NCBI RefSeq assembly: GCF_003054175.1
Contig: NZ_QBKN01000007.1
Span: 122,750 to 186,749 of the forward strand
Reading direction: 5' to 3'
Source of the DNA: Allosediminivita pacifica
Lineage (GTDB): Bacteria > Pseudomonadota > Alphaproteobacteria > Rhodobacterales > Rhodobacteraceae
DNA length: 64,000 nt
Below the pieces are notes generated by a model. The model ran no database searches and had not been told where the DNA came from. It saw only the letters and a program-made list of their open reading frames with translations. The first letter of the stretch is position 1. Each line of letters starts with the position of its first letter. The position numbers were made by a program, and so were the translations under genes. Shown here piece after piece: positions 1 through 7,360 of this stretch.

Positions 1-696
1 CTGGTCTGGGCCAACGGCTGGCCCGACTACGTCATGGCCTCGCCTTCGGACCTGCCGCCCGCCTACGCCCAATACTGGGAGCTTTTCCTGATCATGGGCT
101 GGCAGACGCTCTGGCGCACCGTGGTCGGCCTTGTCGTGGCCGTCATCTTCGGCGTGCTCGTGGGCATGGTCATGGGCTTCTCGCGCGTCATGCGCGACGC
201 GCTCTACCCGCTGCTCGTGGGCTTCAACGCCATCCCCAAGGCGACCGTAGTGCCCATCGTCGCCCTGCTCTTCGTGGGCCAGCACGATTTCAACACCGTG
301 CTCATCGCCTTCATGATTTCCTTCTTTCCCATCGCCGTCTCGGTCTCCATCGGCCTCTCGACGCTGGAACCCGAATACCGCGACATCCTGCGCTCGCTCG
401 GCGCCAGCCAGGCCACGATCTTCTGGAAGATCGCCCTGCCCAAGACCCTGCCGGAGTTCTTCGGCGCCCTGAAGGTGGCGGTCACACTCGCCTTCATCGG
501 CACCAACCTGATGGAGATCGTCTCCCCCCACGGCCGCGGCCTCGGGGCGCTCTTCGACAGCGGCAAGACCAACTCGAACTACCCGCTCATGTTCGCGGTC
601 CTGATCGCCTTGGCCTTCCTCGGCATCGTCCTCTACTACGTGGTCGTCGCGCTGGAGAAGATCTTCGCCGGCTGGGCCGAACGCAGCCCCGGCTGA
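1..696 (+). CDS. ABC transporter permease, 5' end outside window
   Basis: The frame is open from the first base, so the start lies upstream; 231 residues are visible, close to a whole permease of about 250. The sequence is mostly hydrophobic and carries the cytoplasmic loop LGASQATIFWKIALPKTLP, the EAA loop through which permeases of the binding-protein-dependent family contact their ATPase. It resembles SsuC/TauC/ThiX-type permeases that import sulfonates, nitrate or pyrimidine-like solutes. The substrate cannot be called. Binding-protein and ATPase genes are expected before position 1, because the next gene downstream converges on this one. Family call is firm, substrate unknown. Confidence 0.85.
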   Translation: MVWANGWPDYVMASPSDLPPAYAQYWELFLIMGWQTLWRTVVGLVVAVIFGVLVGMVMGFSRVMRDALYPLLVGFNAIPKATVVPIVALLFVGQHDFNTVLIAFMISFFPIAVSVSIGLSTLEPEYRDILRSLGASQATIFWKIALPKTLPEFFGALKVAVTLAFIGTNLMEIVSPHGRGLGALFDSGKTNSNYPLMFAVLIALAFLGIVLYYVVVALEKIFAGWAERSPG

Positions 697-733
697 AACT
701 CTGGGAGCCCCACCCGCCAGAAGCGCAACAGGT

Positions 734-772
734 CCCCTCTCCCCCCCGGGGGAGAGGGCTAGGGTGAGGGGC
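734..772. repeat. CCCTCTCC hairpin repeat, copy 1
   Basis: A C-rich arm (CCCTCTCCCCC) is followed directly by its complement and then by the tail CTAGGGTGAGGGG. A near-identical copy is at 36556-36592. The hairpin lies between two convergent genes, so it may help end both transcripts, although no T-run follows. This is a widespread type of proteobacterial intergenic hairpin. Confidence 0.75.
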
Positions 773-790
773 TCGGCCAAACCGCGCCAC

Positions 791-2275
791 CTACTGCAAC
801 GGTACCGAGGGGTAGAGCTCGTTCATCTGCACCGACCGCGCATCGTCCAGCATGATGCGCACATGCCGCCGCCGCATCATCCGCGGCTCGGCCACGCCCA
901 CCGAATGCGCGATGGTCTCCACCTCCTTGATGACCGACTGCGCGTAATAGGCCACGCGGCGGTGCTTTTCCTGCACCACCAGCCCCTTCTGCAGATGCGG
1001 ATCATGCGTGGTGACCCCCGTCGGGCAGGTATTCCTGTTGCACTTCAGCGCCTGGATGCAGCCCAGCGAGAACATGAACCCCCGCGCCGTGGTCACGAAA
1101 TCCGCCCCCGCGCAGATCGCCCAAGCCACGTCGCCGGGGTTCACCAGCTTGCCCGAGGCCACCACCCGGATGCGCTCGTGCAGCCCGTATCGGTCGCGCA
1201 GATCCACCACCCGCACCAGCGCCTCGCGCAGCGGCATCCCCACGAGGTCCATCAGCGGCATCGGCGCGGCCCCGGTGCCGCCCTCGCCGCCATCGACCGT
1301 GATGAAATCCGGCGCGTGCTCCGGGCCCCGCTCCTTGATCATCTCGAAGAGTTCGACGTAGGGGTCCGACGACCCCAAGCAGGTCTTGAAGCCCACCGGC
1401 TTGCCCGTGACCTCGCGCACATGCGCGATCAGATCCAGCAGGTCGCCGAAATCGTCCACCTCGGCGTGGCGGTTGGGCGAGATGCTGTCCTGCCCCTCGG
1501 GGATTCCGCGCACCCGCGCGATCTCCTCGGTCACCTTGGCGCCGGGCAGGATGCCGCCCTTGCCGGGCTTGGCGCCCTGGCTCAGCTTGATCTCGAACAT
1601 GCGCACCTGTTCATAGGCCGCGATCTCGCGCAGTTTCTCGTCCGACAGGCGCCCCTCGGCGTCGCGCACGCCGTATTTCGCAGTGCCGATCTGAAAGACC
1701 ACGTCGCAGCCTCCTTCGAGATGCCAGGGCGACAGCCCGCCCTCGCCCGTGTTCATCCAGATGCCCGCCGTCTTGGCCCCGCGCGACAGCGCCCGCACCG
1801 CCGGCTGCGACAGTGCCCCGTAGGACATGCCGCTGATGTTGAAGATCGAGGGCGCCGCATAGGGCATCCGCGCGTGCGGCCCGATCACCAGCGGCTCGGT
1901 CTTGGCGAACTGGTCGTCGAGCGGCGGAAAGACCGCGTTCATGAAGATCGGCGTCCCCGGCACGTTGAGGTTCCGCGTCGACCCGAAGGCCACCGTGTTG
2001 CCCTTGCCCAGCGTCGCCTCGTAGACCCAGTTGCGCTGCGCCCGGTTGAAGGGCATCTCCTCGCGGTCCATGGCAAAGAAATACTGCCGGAAGAATTCCC
2101 CCAGCGAGGTGAACAGCCCCCGGAAACGCCCGATCACCGGGTAGTTGCGCCGGATCGCGTCGCCGGTCTGCGTGCGGTCGATGAAGAACATGGCCAGCGC
2201 CACGGCCACCGCGAGCCCCACGAGGAAAACGAAGAAAAGCGCCAGGTATTGCAGCGAGGCCATCGCCCATTCCAT
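791..2275 (-). CDS. FMN-binding glutamate synthase-family protein (GltB domain), membrane-anchored
   Basis: 494 residues. An N-terminal hydrophobic segment (about residues 5-28) is followed by the TIM-barrel FMN domain of glutamate synthase, without amidotransferase or GXGXG domains. The glycine-rich phosphate loop (DGGEGGTGAAP) and the iron-sulfur cluster cysteines (CIQALKCNRNTCPTGV) are present. It is presumably a membrane-associated oxidoreductase; such stand-alone GltB-domain proteins are usually annotated as glutamate synthase-related, but glutamate synthesis is not shown. The start at 2275 is chosen because GGAGGTG lies just upstream; a longer frame begins at 2314. It converges with the permease gene and is divergent from the DUF302 gene. 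Confidence 0.85.
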   Translation of the reverse strand: MEWAMASLQYLALFFVFLVGLAVAVALAMFFIDRTQTGDAIRRNYPVIGRFRGLFTSLGEFFRQYFFAMDREEMPFNRAQRNWVYEATLGKGNTVAFGSTRNLNVPGTPIFMNAVFPPLDDQFAKTEPLVIGPHARMPYAAPSIFNISGMSYGALSQPAVRALSRGAKTAGIWMNTGEGGLSPWHLEGGCDVVFQIGTAKYGVRDAEGRLSDEKLREIAAYEQVRMFEIKLSQGAKPGKGGILPGAKVTEEIARVRGIPEGQDSISPNRHAEVDDFGDLLDLIAHVREVTGKPVGFKTCLGSSDPYVELFEMIKERGPEHAPDFITVDGGEGGTGAAPMPLMDLVGMPLREALVRVVDLRDRYGLHERIRVVASGKLVNPGDVAWAICAGADFVTTARGFMFSLGCIQALKCNRNTCPTGVTTHDPHLQKGLVVQEKHRRVAYYAQSVIKEVETIAHSVGVAEPRMMRRRHVRIMLDDARSVQMNELYPSVPLQ

Positions 2276-2387
2276 GCAGTCACCTCCAGATGCTGTGTTC
2301 TGCCGCGTGGCCAAGTCCGCATCCCGGGCCTAGACTGGCGACATCGTCAGAAATGGCAGTCTCGATGCCATCCCGAGGGAGGACACC

Positions 2388-2831
2388 ATGAAAACCCTGC
2401 TCTGCGCCACAGCACTCGCCGTCGCAGCCGCCCCGGCCTTCGCCGCCGAATCCGTCACCTACGAGACGGAGCAAAGCTTCGATGACGTCGTCTTCGGCCT
2501 CGAGGCGGCCATCCTCGGCCAGGGGCTGGTGATCGACCACGTCTCACACGTGGGCGACATGCTCGAACGCACGCGCGAGGCGACGGGCTCGGACGTGGTG
2601 CTCTTCGAGGGCGCCGACATCTACAGCTTCTGCTCGGCCACGGTCTCGCGCCAGGTGATGGAGGCCGACCCGATGAACATCGTGCACTGCCCCTACCATG
2701 TCTTCGTCATGACCCGGCCCGACACCCCCGGCGTGACCACCATCGGCTACCGCGACTTCGCCGATGGCAGCATGGACCCGGTGGAAGAGCTGCTCGACAC
2801 CATCGCGCGCGAGGCCATCGGCCGCGAATAA
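2388..2831 (+). CDS. DUF302 family exported protein
   Basis: 147 residues. An N-terminal signal peptide (MKTLLCATALAVAAAPAFAA) is likely cleaved after AFA. The rest matches the DUF302 fold: an alternating pattern with the conserved segment around VLFEGADIYSFCSA and a C-terminal GYRDFADG block. The biochemical role of DUF302 is unknown; members are small periplasmic or cytoplasmic proteins often found near redox genes. A good ribosome site (GGGAGGACACC) precedes the ATG. It is monocistronic, divergent from the GltB-domain gene, with the fasciclin gene 190 bp downstream on the same strand. Confidence 0.8.
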   Translation: MKTLLCATALAVAAAPAFAAESVTYETEQSFDDVVFGLEAAILGQGLVIDHVSHVGDMLERTREATGSDVVLFEGADIYSFCSATVSRQVMEADPMNIVHCPYHVFVMTRPDTPGVTTIGYRDFADGSMDPVEELLDTIAREAIGRE

Positions 2832-2940
2832 GGACACGGATCACTCCGGATCGTTCACGAAATTCTCATTGGAAACGCAGGGCGGGCGCGGCTTAGGCGG
2901 GCGTCCACTGCCGTCAAGGCAACTTGCGGGCGAATTCGCC

Positions 2941-2970
2941 TGATCCGGAAGGCCCTCTCCCTCCGTAGCC
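2941..2970 (+). promoter_or_regulatory. candidate RpoE (ECF) promoter for the fasciclin gene
   Basis: TGATCC at 2941-2946, an 18-nt spacer, and GTAGCC at 2965-2970, with the ATG 53 nt further on. The -35 and spacer match the pattern described for RpoE of Rhodobacter; the -10 is only a partial match. The rpoE-chrR genes are in this window. Confidence 0.4.
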
Positions 2971-3022
2971 CGGGGTGATGTGACCGAACACATCGTCCTG
3001 GAAACTCACTGAGGAGACCAAA

Positions 3023-3511
3023 ATGCTTCGCAACACGTTCCTCGCCCTGACCGCAACCACCGCGATGGCCGCTGCGCCTGCGCTCGCCGACAGCCACGGC
3101 ATGTCCAAGGACATCGTCGACACCGCGATGGAAGCCGACGGCTTCGAGACCCTCGTCACCGCCGTCGACGCGGCCGGCCTTGTCGAGACGCTCAAGGGCG
3201 AAGGCCCCTTCACCGTCTTCGCACCCACCGACGACGCCTTCGCGGCGCTGCCCGAGGGCACGCTCGACACCCTTCTGATGGACGAAAACAGCGACCAGCT
3301 GACCTCGATCTTCACCTACCACGTGGTACCCGACGCAGTGATGTCCGGTGACCTCGAAAACGGCATGGAGGTCGAGACGGTGCAGGGCGAAACCCTCACC
3401 ATCATGACCGAAGGCGGCGTGACCGTGAACGGTGCCAATGTCACCACGGCCGACATCGAAGCGAGCAACGGTGTCATCCACGTCATCGACGGCGTGCTGA
3501 TGCCCGAGTGA
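3023..3511 (+). CDS. fasciclin-domain periplasmic protein
   Basis: 162 residues. A signal peptide of about 22 residues ends at ALAD. One fasciclin (FAS1, beta-Ig-H3) domain fills the remainder, with the two family motifs visible: [15 protein letters not shown] (first conserved block) and the C-terminal [13 protein letters not shown] (second block). Single-domain bacterial fasciclins are secreted or periplasmic and proposed to act in adhesion; none of this is demonstrated here. GAGGAG lies 8 nt before the ATG. An RpoE-like promoter lies upstream and a strong hairpin (3553-3580) follows the stop. A fasciclin gene has been listed among singlet-oxygen responsive genes in Rhodobacter sphaeroides (from memory). 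Confidence 0.9.
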   Translation: MLRNTFLALTATTAMAAAPALADSHGMSKDIVDTAMEADGFETLVTAVDAAGLVETLKGEGPFTVFAPTDDAFAALPEGTLDTLLMDENSDQLTSIFTYHVVPDAVMSGDLENGMEVETVQGETLTIMTEGGVTVNGANVTTADIEASNGVIHVIDGVLMPE

Positions 3512-3552
3512 CGCGACCGGCGCGCGAACCCCGCGCGCCCCACGCTCCAGGC

Positions 3553-3580
3553 AGGGCGCCCGGCTTCCCCCGGGCGCCCT
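3553..3580. terminator. hairpin between convergent fasciclin and YeiH-type genes
   Basis: Perfect 11-bp stem (AGGGCGCCCGG with CCGGGCGCCCT) and a 6-nt loop, 41 nt after the fasciclin stop. There is no T-run on either strand, so it is a stem-loop terminator or 3'-end stabiliser rather than a canonical intrinsic terminator. Confidence 0.5.
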
Positions 3581-3607
3581 TGCCATGCCGGCCGCGCCCC
3601 CGGGGCC

Positions 3608-4642
3608 TCAGCCGACCAGCAGCACCAGTCCCAGCGCCAGCCCCGAGATGAAGATCCAGGCCAGCGCCCCCAGCGCCAGCGGCCGCAGCCCCTTGGCGTG
3701 CAGCTTGCCCAGGTCCGTGCTCAGCCCCAGCGCCCCCAGCGACACCGTCAGCAGAAAGGTCGCCCCGCGCGAGATCCCGACCGAGATCTCGCCCGGCACC
3801 GCGATAACCGAGTTCAGCGCCACCACGCCGACAAAGGCGAAGGCGAACCACGGCACCGGCACACGGGCCTGCGTCTCGCCCGCCTGCAGACGCCCGCGCG
3901 CCATCATGGCCAGCGACAGGATCACCGGGGCCAGCAGCAGCACCCGCGTCAGCTTGGCCACCGTGCCCGCCTGCCCGGCCGCCTCGCCCAGCGCGAAGGC
4001 GCCCGCGACAACCTGCGCCACCTCGTGCACCGCCGCCCCGACCCAGAGCCCGTAGGCCTCGTGGCCCATGCCCGTGGCCCCGGCGAAGACCGGGAACAGC
4101 ACCATCGACAGCGACCCGAACAGCGTCACGCAGGAAATCGCGTAGGCCACGTCCTCCTCGCCCGCGCGGGTCACAGCGTTGCAGGCCACCACCGCCGAGG
4201 CGCCGCAGATCGAGGTCCCCGCCGCGATCAGCTCTCCCAGACCCCGCTCGACACCGATCACCCGCGCCATCAGCCGCGTGAAGGCAAAGGTCGCCACCAG
4301 CGATCCCACCACTACGAACAGCCCCCGCCCGCCGATCGAGGCCACCTGCGCCAGCGTCAACTGGAACCCCAGCAGCACGATGGCCCAGCGCAGCACTCGC
4401 TTGCCGGAAAGGCCCACGCCCGGCATCAGCCGGACGCCCAGCCCCACCGTGTTGCGGATCGCGATCCCCAGCACCATGGCCAGCACCAGCGGGCTCAGCG
4501 CCGCGATGCCGGACAGCCGCTGAACCACCGTCGCCACCAGTGCCAGCGCCAGCGTCGCGGCCAGCCCCGGCAGGTGGTGCCGAAGCACGGACCACGCGTC
4601 GGTATCGGCCTCGAACGTCAGGGGGCGCGTCTGGTCTGTCAT
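3608..4642 (-). CDS. YeiH-family putative sulfate exporter (UPF0324)
   Basis: 344 residues, about ten hydrophobic segments. Family blocks are visible: GIAIRNTVG near the N-terminus, GTSICGASAVVA in the middle and HEVAQVVAGAFALG. YeiH proteins are inner-membrane transporters; in some bacteria they are assigned to sulfite/sulfate export, but direct transport data are scarce. The start at 4642 is preferred (GAGGTGAGG just upstream) over 4690. It is divergent from a LysR gene with about 108 bp between, the same arrangement as yeiH with yeiE in enteric bacteria, so the LysR protein probably controls it. Confidence 0.82.
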   Translation of the reverse strand: MTDQTRPLTFEADTDAWSVLRHHLPGLAATLALALVATVVQRLSGIAALSPLVLAMVLGIAIRNTVGLGVRLMPGVGLSGKRVLRWAIVLLGFQLTLAQVASIGGRGLFVVVGSLVATFAFTRLMARVIGVERGLGELIAAGTSICGASAVVACNAVTRAGEEDVAYAISCVTLFGSLSMVLFPVFAGATGMGHEAYGLWVGAAVHEVAQVVAGAFALGEAAGQAGTVAKLTRVLLLAPVILSLAMMARGRLQAGETQARVPVPWFAFAFVGVVALNSVIAVPGEISVGISRGATFLLTVSLGALGLSTDLGKLHAKGLRPLALGALAWIFISGLALGLVLLVG

Positions 4643-4729
4643 GGTCCTCACCTCGGAAACCCGGAAATCCCCGCGCTTATCCTCCATCACTTCCCATCAA
4701 TAAAACGGAATAGAATTGTCAAACCGTTC

Positions 4730-4742
4730 GATAAAACTTATC
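4730..4742. promoter_or_regulatory. inverted repeat in the YeiH/LysR intergenic region
   Basis: GATAA-AAC-TTATC lies in an AT-rich stretch (4695-4742) that contrasts with the surrounding GC-rich DNA. LysR proteins bind short imperfect dyads in such divergent gaps, so this is a candidate site for the adjacent regulator. Confidence 0.35.
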
Positions 4743-4750
4743 ACTCCGCC

Positions 4751-5656
4751 ATGACCCTCGATCAGCTCCGCATCTTCCTCAAGGTCGCCGAACAGGGCCA
4801 CGTCACCCGCGCGGCCCAGATGCTCAACCTCACCCAATCCGCCGTCTCGGCCTCGCTCGCCGCGCTCGAGACCACCCATGACGTGAAGCTCTTCGACCGC
4901 GTCGGCCGCGGCATCGCCCTGACCGAGGCCGGGCGCCAGTTCATCCCCTCGGCGCGCGCCGTGCTCGACCAGGCCCGCCTCGCCGGCGAGGTGCTCAACG
5001 ACCTCGCGACCGAAGCGCTCGGTTCGCTCCGCCTCCAGGCCAGCCAGACCGTCGCCAACTACTGGCTGCCGCCGATCCTCGTCGCCATGCACGAAAGCCA
5101 CCCCCGGATCGACCTGACGCTCACCCAGGGCAACACCGGCTCCGTTGCTGCCGCGGTGCTCTCGGGCTCCGCCGACATGGGTTTTGTCGAGGGCGAGATC
5201 ACCCAGGACCGCCTCGAACGCCGCGTGGTGGCGCAGGACGAACTCGTGCTGGTCATGGCCCGCGACCACCCGCTCGCCGGGCACGAGTGTGTCACGCGCG
5301 ACGACTACCTCGCCTATCCCTGGATCATCCGCGAACCCGGCTCCGGCACCCGGTCGGAGTTCGACGCCCACCTGGCCGAGATGGGCATCGACCCGGCGCA
5401 GCTTTCGGTCTTCCTCGAAATGCCCTCGAACGAGGCCATCCTCGCCGCCATCGCCGCCGGCCCCAGCCTCACCATGCTGTCGCGGCGCGCGGTGGGCGGC
5501 GCCGCCCCCGACCAGAACCTGCGCGCCATGCCGGTCACATGGGCCCGGCGCCCCGAACGGCACTTCTCGGTCCTGACCCACCCCGACCGCTACCGCACCC
5601 GCGCCCAGCAGGCGCTGCTTGCGATCCTCGACAGCCACGCCGGACAGGATCTCTGA
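4751..5656 (+). CDS. LysR-family transcriptional regulator (YeiE-like)
   Basis: 301 residues, the normal LysR length. The N-terminal winged helix-turn-helix is seen at residues 1-60 (TRAAQMLNLTQSAVSASLAALE), followed by the two-lobed effector domain with the sulfonate/CbbR-like pattern. The ATG at 4751 begins exactly at the conserved helix MTLDQLRIFLKVAE; the frame is open far upstream, but that part is antisense to the YeiH gene and is not coding. No strong ribosome site is seen. The effector may be a sulfur or carbon metabolite, which is inference from the neighbour. Confidence 0.88.
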   Translation: MTLDQLRIFLKVAEQGHVTRAAQMLNLTQSAVSASLAALETTHDVKLFDRVGRGIALTEAGRQFIPSARAVLDQARLAGEVLNDLATEALGSLRLQASQTVANYWLPPILVAMHESHPRIDLTLTQGNTGSVAAAVLSGSADMGFVEGEITQDRLERRVVAQDELVLVMARDHPLAGHECVTRDDYLAYPWIIREPGSGTRSEFDAHLAEMGIDPAQLSVFLEMPSNEAILAAIAAGPSLTMLSRRAVGGAAPDQNLRAMPVTWARRPERHFSVLTHPDRYRTRAQQALLAILDSHAGQDL

Positions 5657-5733
5657 GCCCACCGCGCGCCCCGTTCACCCATCACGACCCCCGCGCGCCG
5701 CTATAATGCCCCGGAAAGACCCGGAGGCCGCCC

Positions 5734-6576
5734 GTGACCGACACCATCCACGAGATTCCCCTCGACCAGATCGACGCCGAGGCCCTGCCCCGCGACCGCG
5801 CCACCCGCGACCCCGAGGCCGACCACGAGCTGCAGCTCTCGATCCTCGCCGAGGGCCTCCGCCAGCCGGTGGAGCTTTTCGCCATGGAAGGCGACACGCC
5901 CTACGGCCTCATCGCCGGGCACCGCCGCCTCGCCGCCTTTCGCGCGCTGGAACGCGCCACGATCCCCGCCTTCCTGCGCCGCCCCGCCGACATTCCCGCG
6001 GCCCTCGCCGCCATGGTCTCGGAAAACGAGATGCGCGCCCAGATCAGCCCCTGGGAAAAGGGCCGCCTTGTGGTGACCTGCGTCGCGCAGGGACATTTCC
6101 CCAACGCCGACGCCGCCATCGACAGTCTCTACGCCACCCTCTCGCGGCAGAAACGCTCGCGCCTGCGCAGCCTTGTCATGGCAGTCGAGGCCTTCGAGGA
6201 CCGCTTCGCCACTCCCGAACGCCTCTCGCTCGCGCGTCTCGAACGCCTCGCCAGCGCCCTCCGCGCCGGGTGGGAGGACATGCTCCGCGCCGCCCTCCCC
6301 AGCCCGCGCAGCCACAGCCTCGAAAGCCAGTGGCTGGCCATCGAGCCTGTCCTCGCCGAGGCCACAAGCCCCGAGGGTGCAGCCAGTGCGCCCGGCACCC
6401 CGAGAATGCCGCGCCGCCTTCTGAAACTCCGTCAGGGCCTGACGATCCGCCGGGAACTCACCCGAAGCGGTTGGGTTCTCCGCTTTTCCGGCCCCGAGGC
6501 CAAGACCCCCGGCCTCATGGACGACGTGATGGACCACGTGGAACGCATGTTCGGAAGCGCCCCGGACGGACGCTAG
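5734..6576 (+). CDS. orphan ParB/RepB-type DNA-binding protein
   Basis: 280 residues, GTG start placed by GGAGG seven nt upstream. The N-terminal ParB/Srx domain spans about residues 5-95, with the CTP-binding-type motif IAGHRRLAAFRAL and the ENEMRAQISPWEKGR block. A central helical part (about 110-150) is where ParB proteins carry the helix-turn-helix, and a C-terminal region may dimerise. It is not beside parA, repA or repC, so it does not look like a replicon partition module. Such orphan ParB-like proteins can be nucleoid-associated or phage/plasmid remnants. A TATAAT at 5702 lacks a spaced -35. Confidence 0.75.
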   Translation: MTDTIHEIPLDQIDAEALPRDRATRDPEADHELQLSILAEGLRQPVELFAMEGDTPYGLIAGHRRLAAFRALERATIPAFLRRPADIPAALAAMVSENEMRAQISPWEKGRLVVTCVAQGHFPNADAAIDSLYATLSRQKRSRLRSLVMAVEAFEDRFATPERLSLARLERLASALRAGWEDMLRAALPSPRSHSLESQWLAIEPVLAEATSPEGAASAPGTPRMPRRLLKLRQGLTIRRELTRSGWVLRFSGPEAKTPGLMDDVMDHVERMFGSAPDGR

Positions 6577-6607
6577 ATCCCGGCCATCAGTCCAAAGTCG
6601 GGCGCGC

Positions 6608-6727
6608 GGGACCGTGGTTGGCGCTGCCGACCTCCGGAGTGGGCGCCATATACCGGCCAAATCCGGACGACCTCAGACCGCTGCCCTTCAGATACCAAAG
6701 CGCCAGACCGCAGGGACGGTCCGGCGC
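6608..6727 (+). repeat. 122-bp hairpin-bounded module, copy 1
   Basis: The left boundary is a short dyad (GGGACCGTGGTTGGCGC, 6608-6624). The right boundary is a 28-bp imperfect palindrome (6700-6727) with arms GCGCCAGACCG and CGGTCCGGCGC. The interior aligns with copies at 6907-7030 (inverted) and 23935-24056. Confidence 0.75.
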
Positions 6728-6906
6728 GCGGATGTAGAGAAAAGGCTCTCGGCCGGCTTTCGCCGCGCCCCCGTCTGAACGGCCGCGGTGCGGGACGAAG
6801 CGGTCATTTACCGAACATATTCCAATGAGCGCTTGGCGGGACCTTCCTGCCCTTCGCGCCATGCGCTGAAGGGCCCGGAACAAGGGGCGTCAGCCCCGCC
6901 GGGCCA

Positions 6907-7030
6907 GCGCCGGACCGTCCCCGCGGTCTGGCGCTCCGGCAATTGCAGGGCGTCGTTCAGGGGTCATCCGGGCGTGGCGGGCATAAAGCGCCTACCTCAG
7001 AGGGCGTAGCGCCAAACCACGGTCCGGCGC
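6907..7030 (-). repeat. 122-bp hairpin-bounded module, copy 2, inverted
   Basis: The 28-bp palindrome comes first (6907-6934) and the short dyad last (7009-7030, GCGCCAAACCAC then GGTCCGGCGC). Read on the minus strand, the interior shows GAGGTAG, GCTTTATGC and CCGGATGAC, which copy 3 shares. Confidence 0.75.
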
Positions 7031-7222
7031 TGGCCCGGCTTCGGTTGCGCGAGCATCAAGGGAGAGATGGGCTCGAAGTTGGCGTTGCTGCGGGGCGCTC
7101 GAGTGGCCGCTTCACCTTCCTCACATAGGCTCCAGGTCAATAGCCTGACTGGAAAGTCGGTTTCATCTGGCGCGAAACACATTCACGCCTTGACGGTGCG
7201 CCATTTCAAGAACGCACCGTGC

Positions 7223-7308
7223 ATCCCGGGACAAACCTAACACCCGGTTAACGCCACCAGCTAACCCATTGAAATTCCACACCCCGAAAGATGTCCCGGC
7301 CCGGGACA
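7223..7308 (+). repeat. 86-bp bipartite palindromic element, copy A
   Basis: It opens with ATCCCGGGACAA, has an inner inverted repeat GGTTA-N11-TAACC, the block TAACCCATTGA at offset 39, and closes with the 17-bp palindrome TGTCCCGGCCCGGGACA (7292-7308). Copy B (39119-39204) has identical length and offsets; copy C (54797-54882) is diverged. It lies between the convergent ParB-like gene and clpB. Confidence 0.85.
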
Positions 7309-7310
7309 TG

Positions 7311-7334
7311 AAAAAAGGCGGGGTCTCCCCCGCC
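7311..7334 (-). terminator. intrinsic terminator of clpB
   Basis: On the minus strand a 7-bp GC stem (GGCGGGG/CCCCGCC, loop 4 nt) is followed by six T residues (7316-7311), 27 nt after the clpB stop. Canonical rho-independent form. Confidence 0.9.
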
Positions 7335-7360
7335 TCTTTCCGACCTCGATATGTCAGGCC

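Larger units (their letters stand above)
6577..7222. other. gene-free repeat region after the ParB-like gene
   Basis: No convincing gene. It contains two copies of the hairpin-bounded 122-bp module in opposite orientation (6608-6727 and 6907-7030). The stretch 6870-6906 (GGAACAAGGGGCGTCAGCCC and on) recurs in inverse orientation near 24060-24085 and in part at 17645-17664. Short frames here are frame fragments within the repeats. Confidence 0.7.

Noticed and set aside
3698..4750. N-terminal extension of the YeiE-like LysR frame
   Set aside because: The open frame upstream of 4751 is antisense to the YeiH gene and low-complexity.
5702..5707. TATAAT upstream of the ParB-like gene
   Set aside because: No -35 element at 16-18 nt spacing, so not called a promoter.
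5734..6576. Plasmid origin suggested by the ParB-like protein
   Set aside because: No parA, repA/repC, iterons or AT-rich origin; surrounding genes are chromosomal housekeeping.
6577..7222. CRISPR array in the repeat-rich gap
   Set aside because: The repeats are few, long and inverted, without regular spacers or cas genes.
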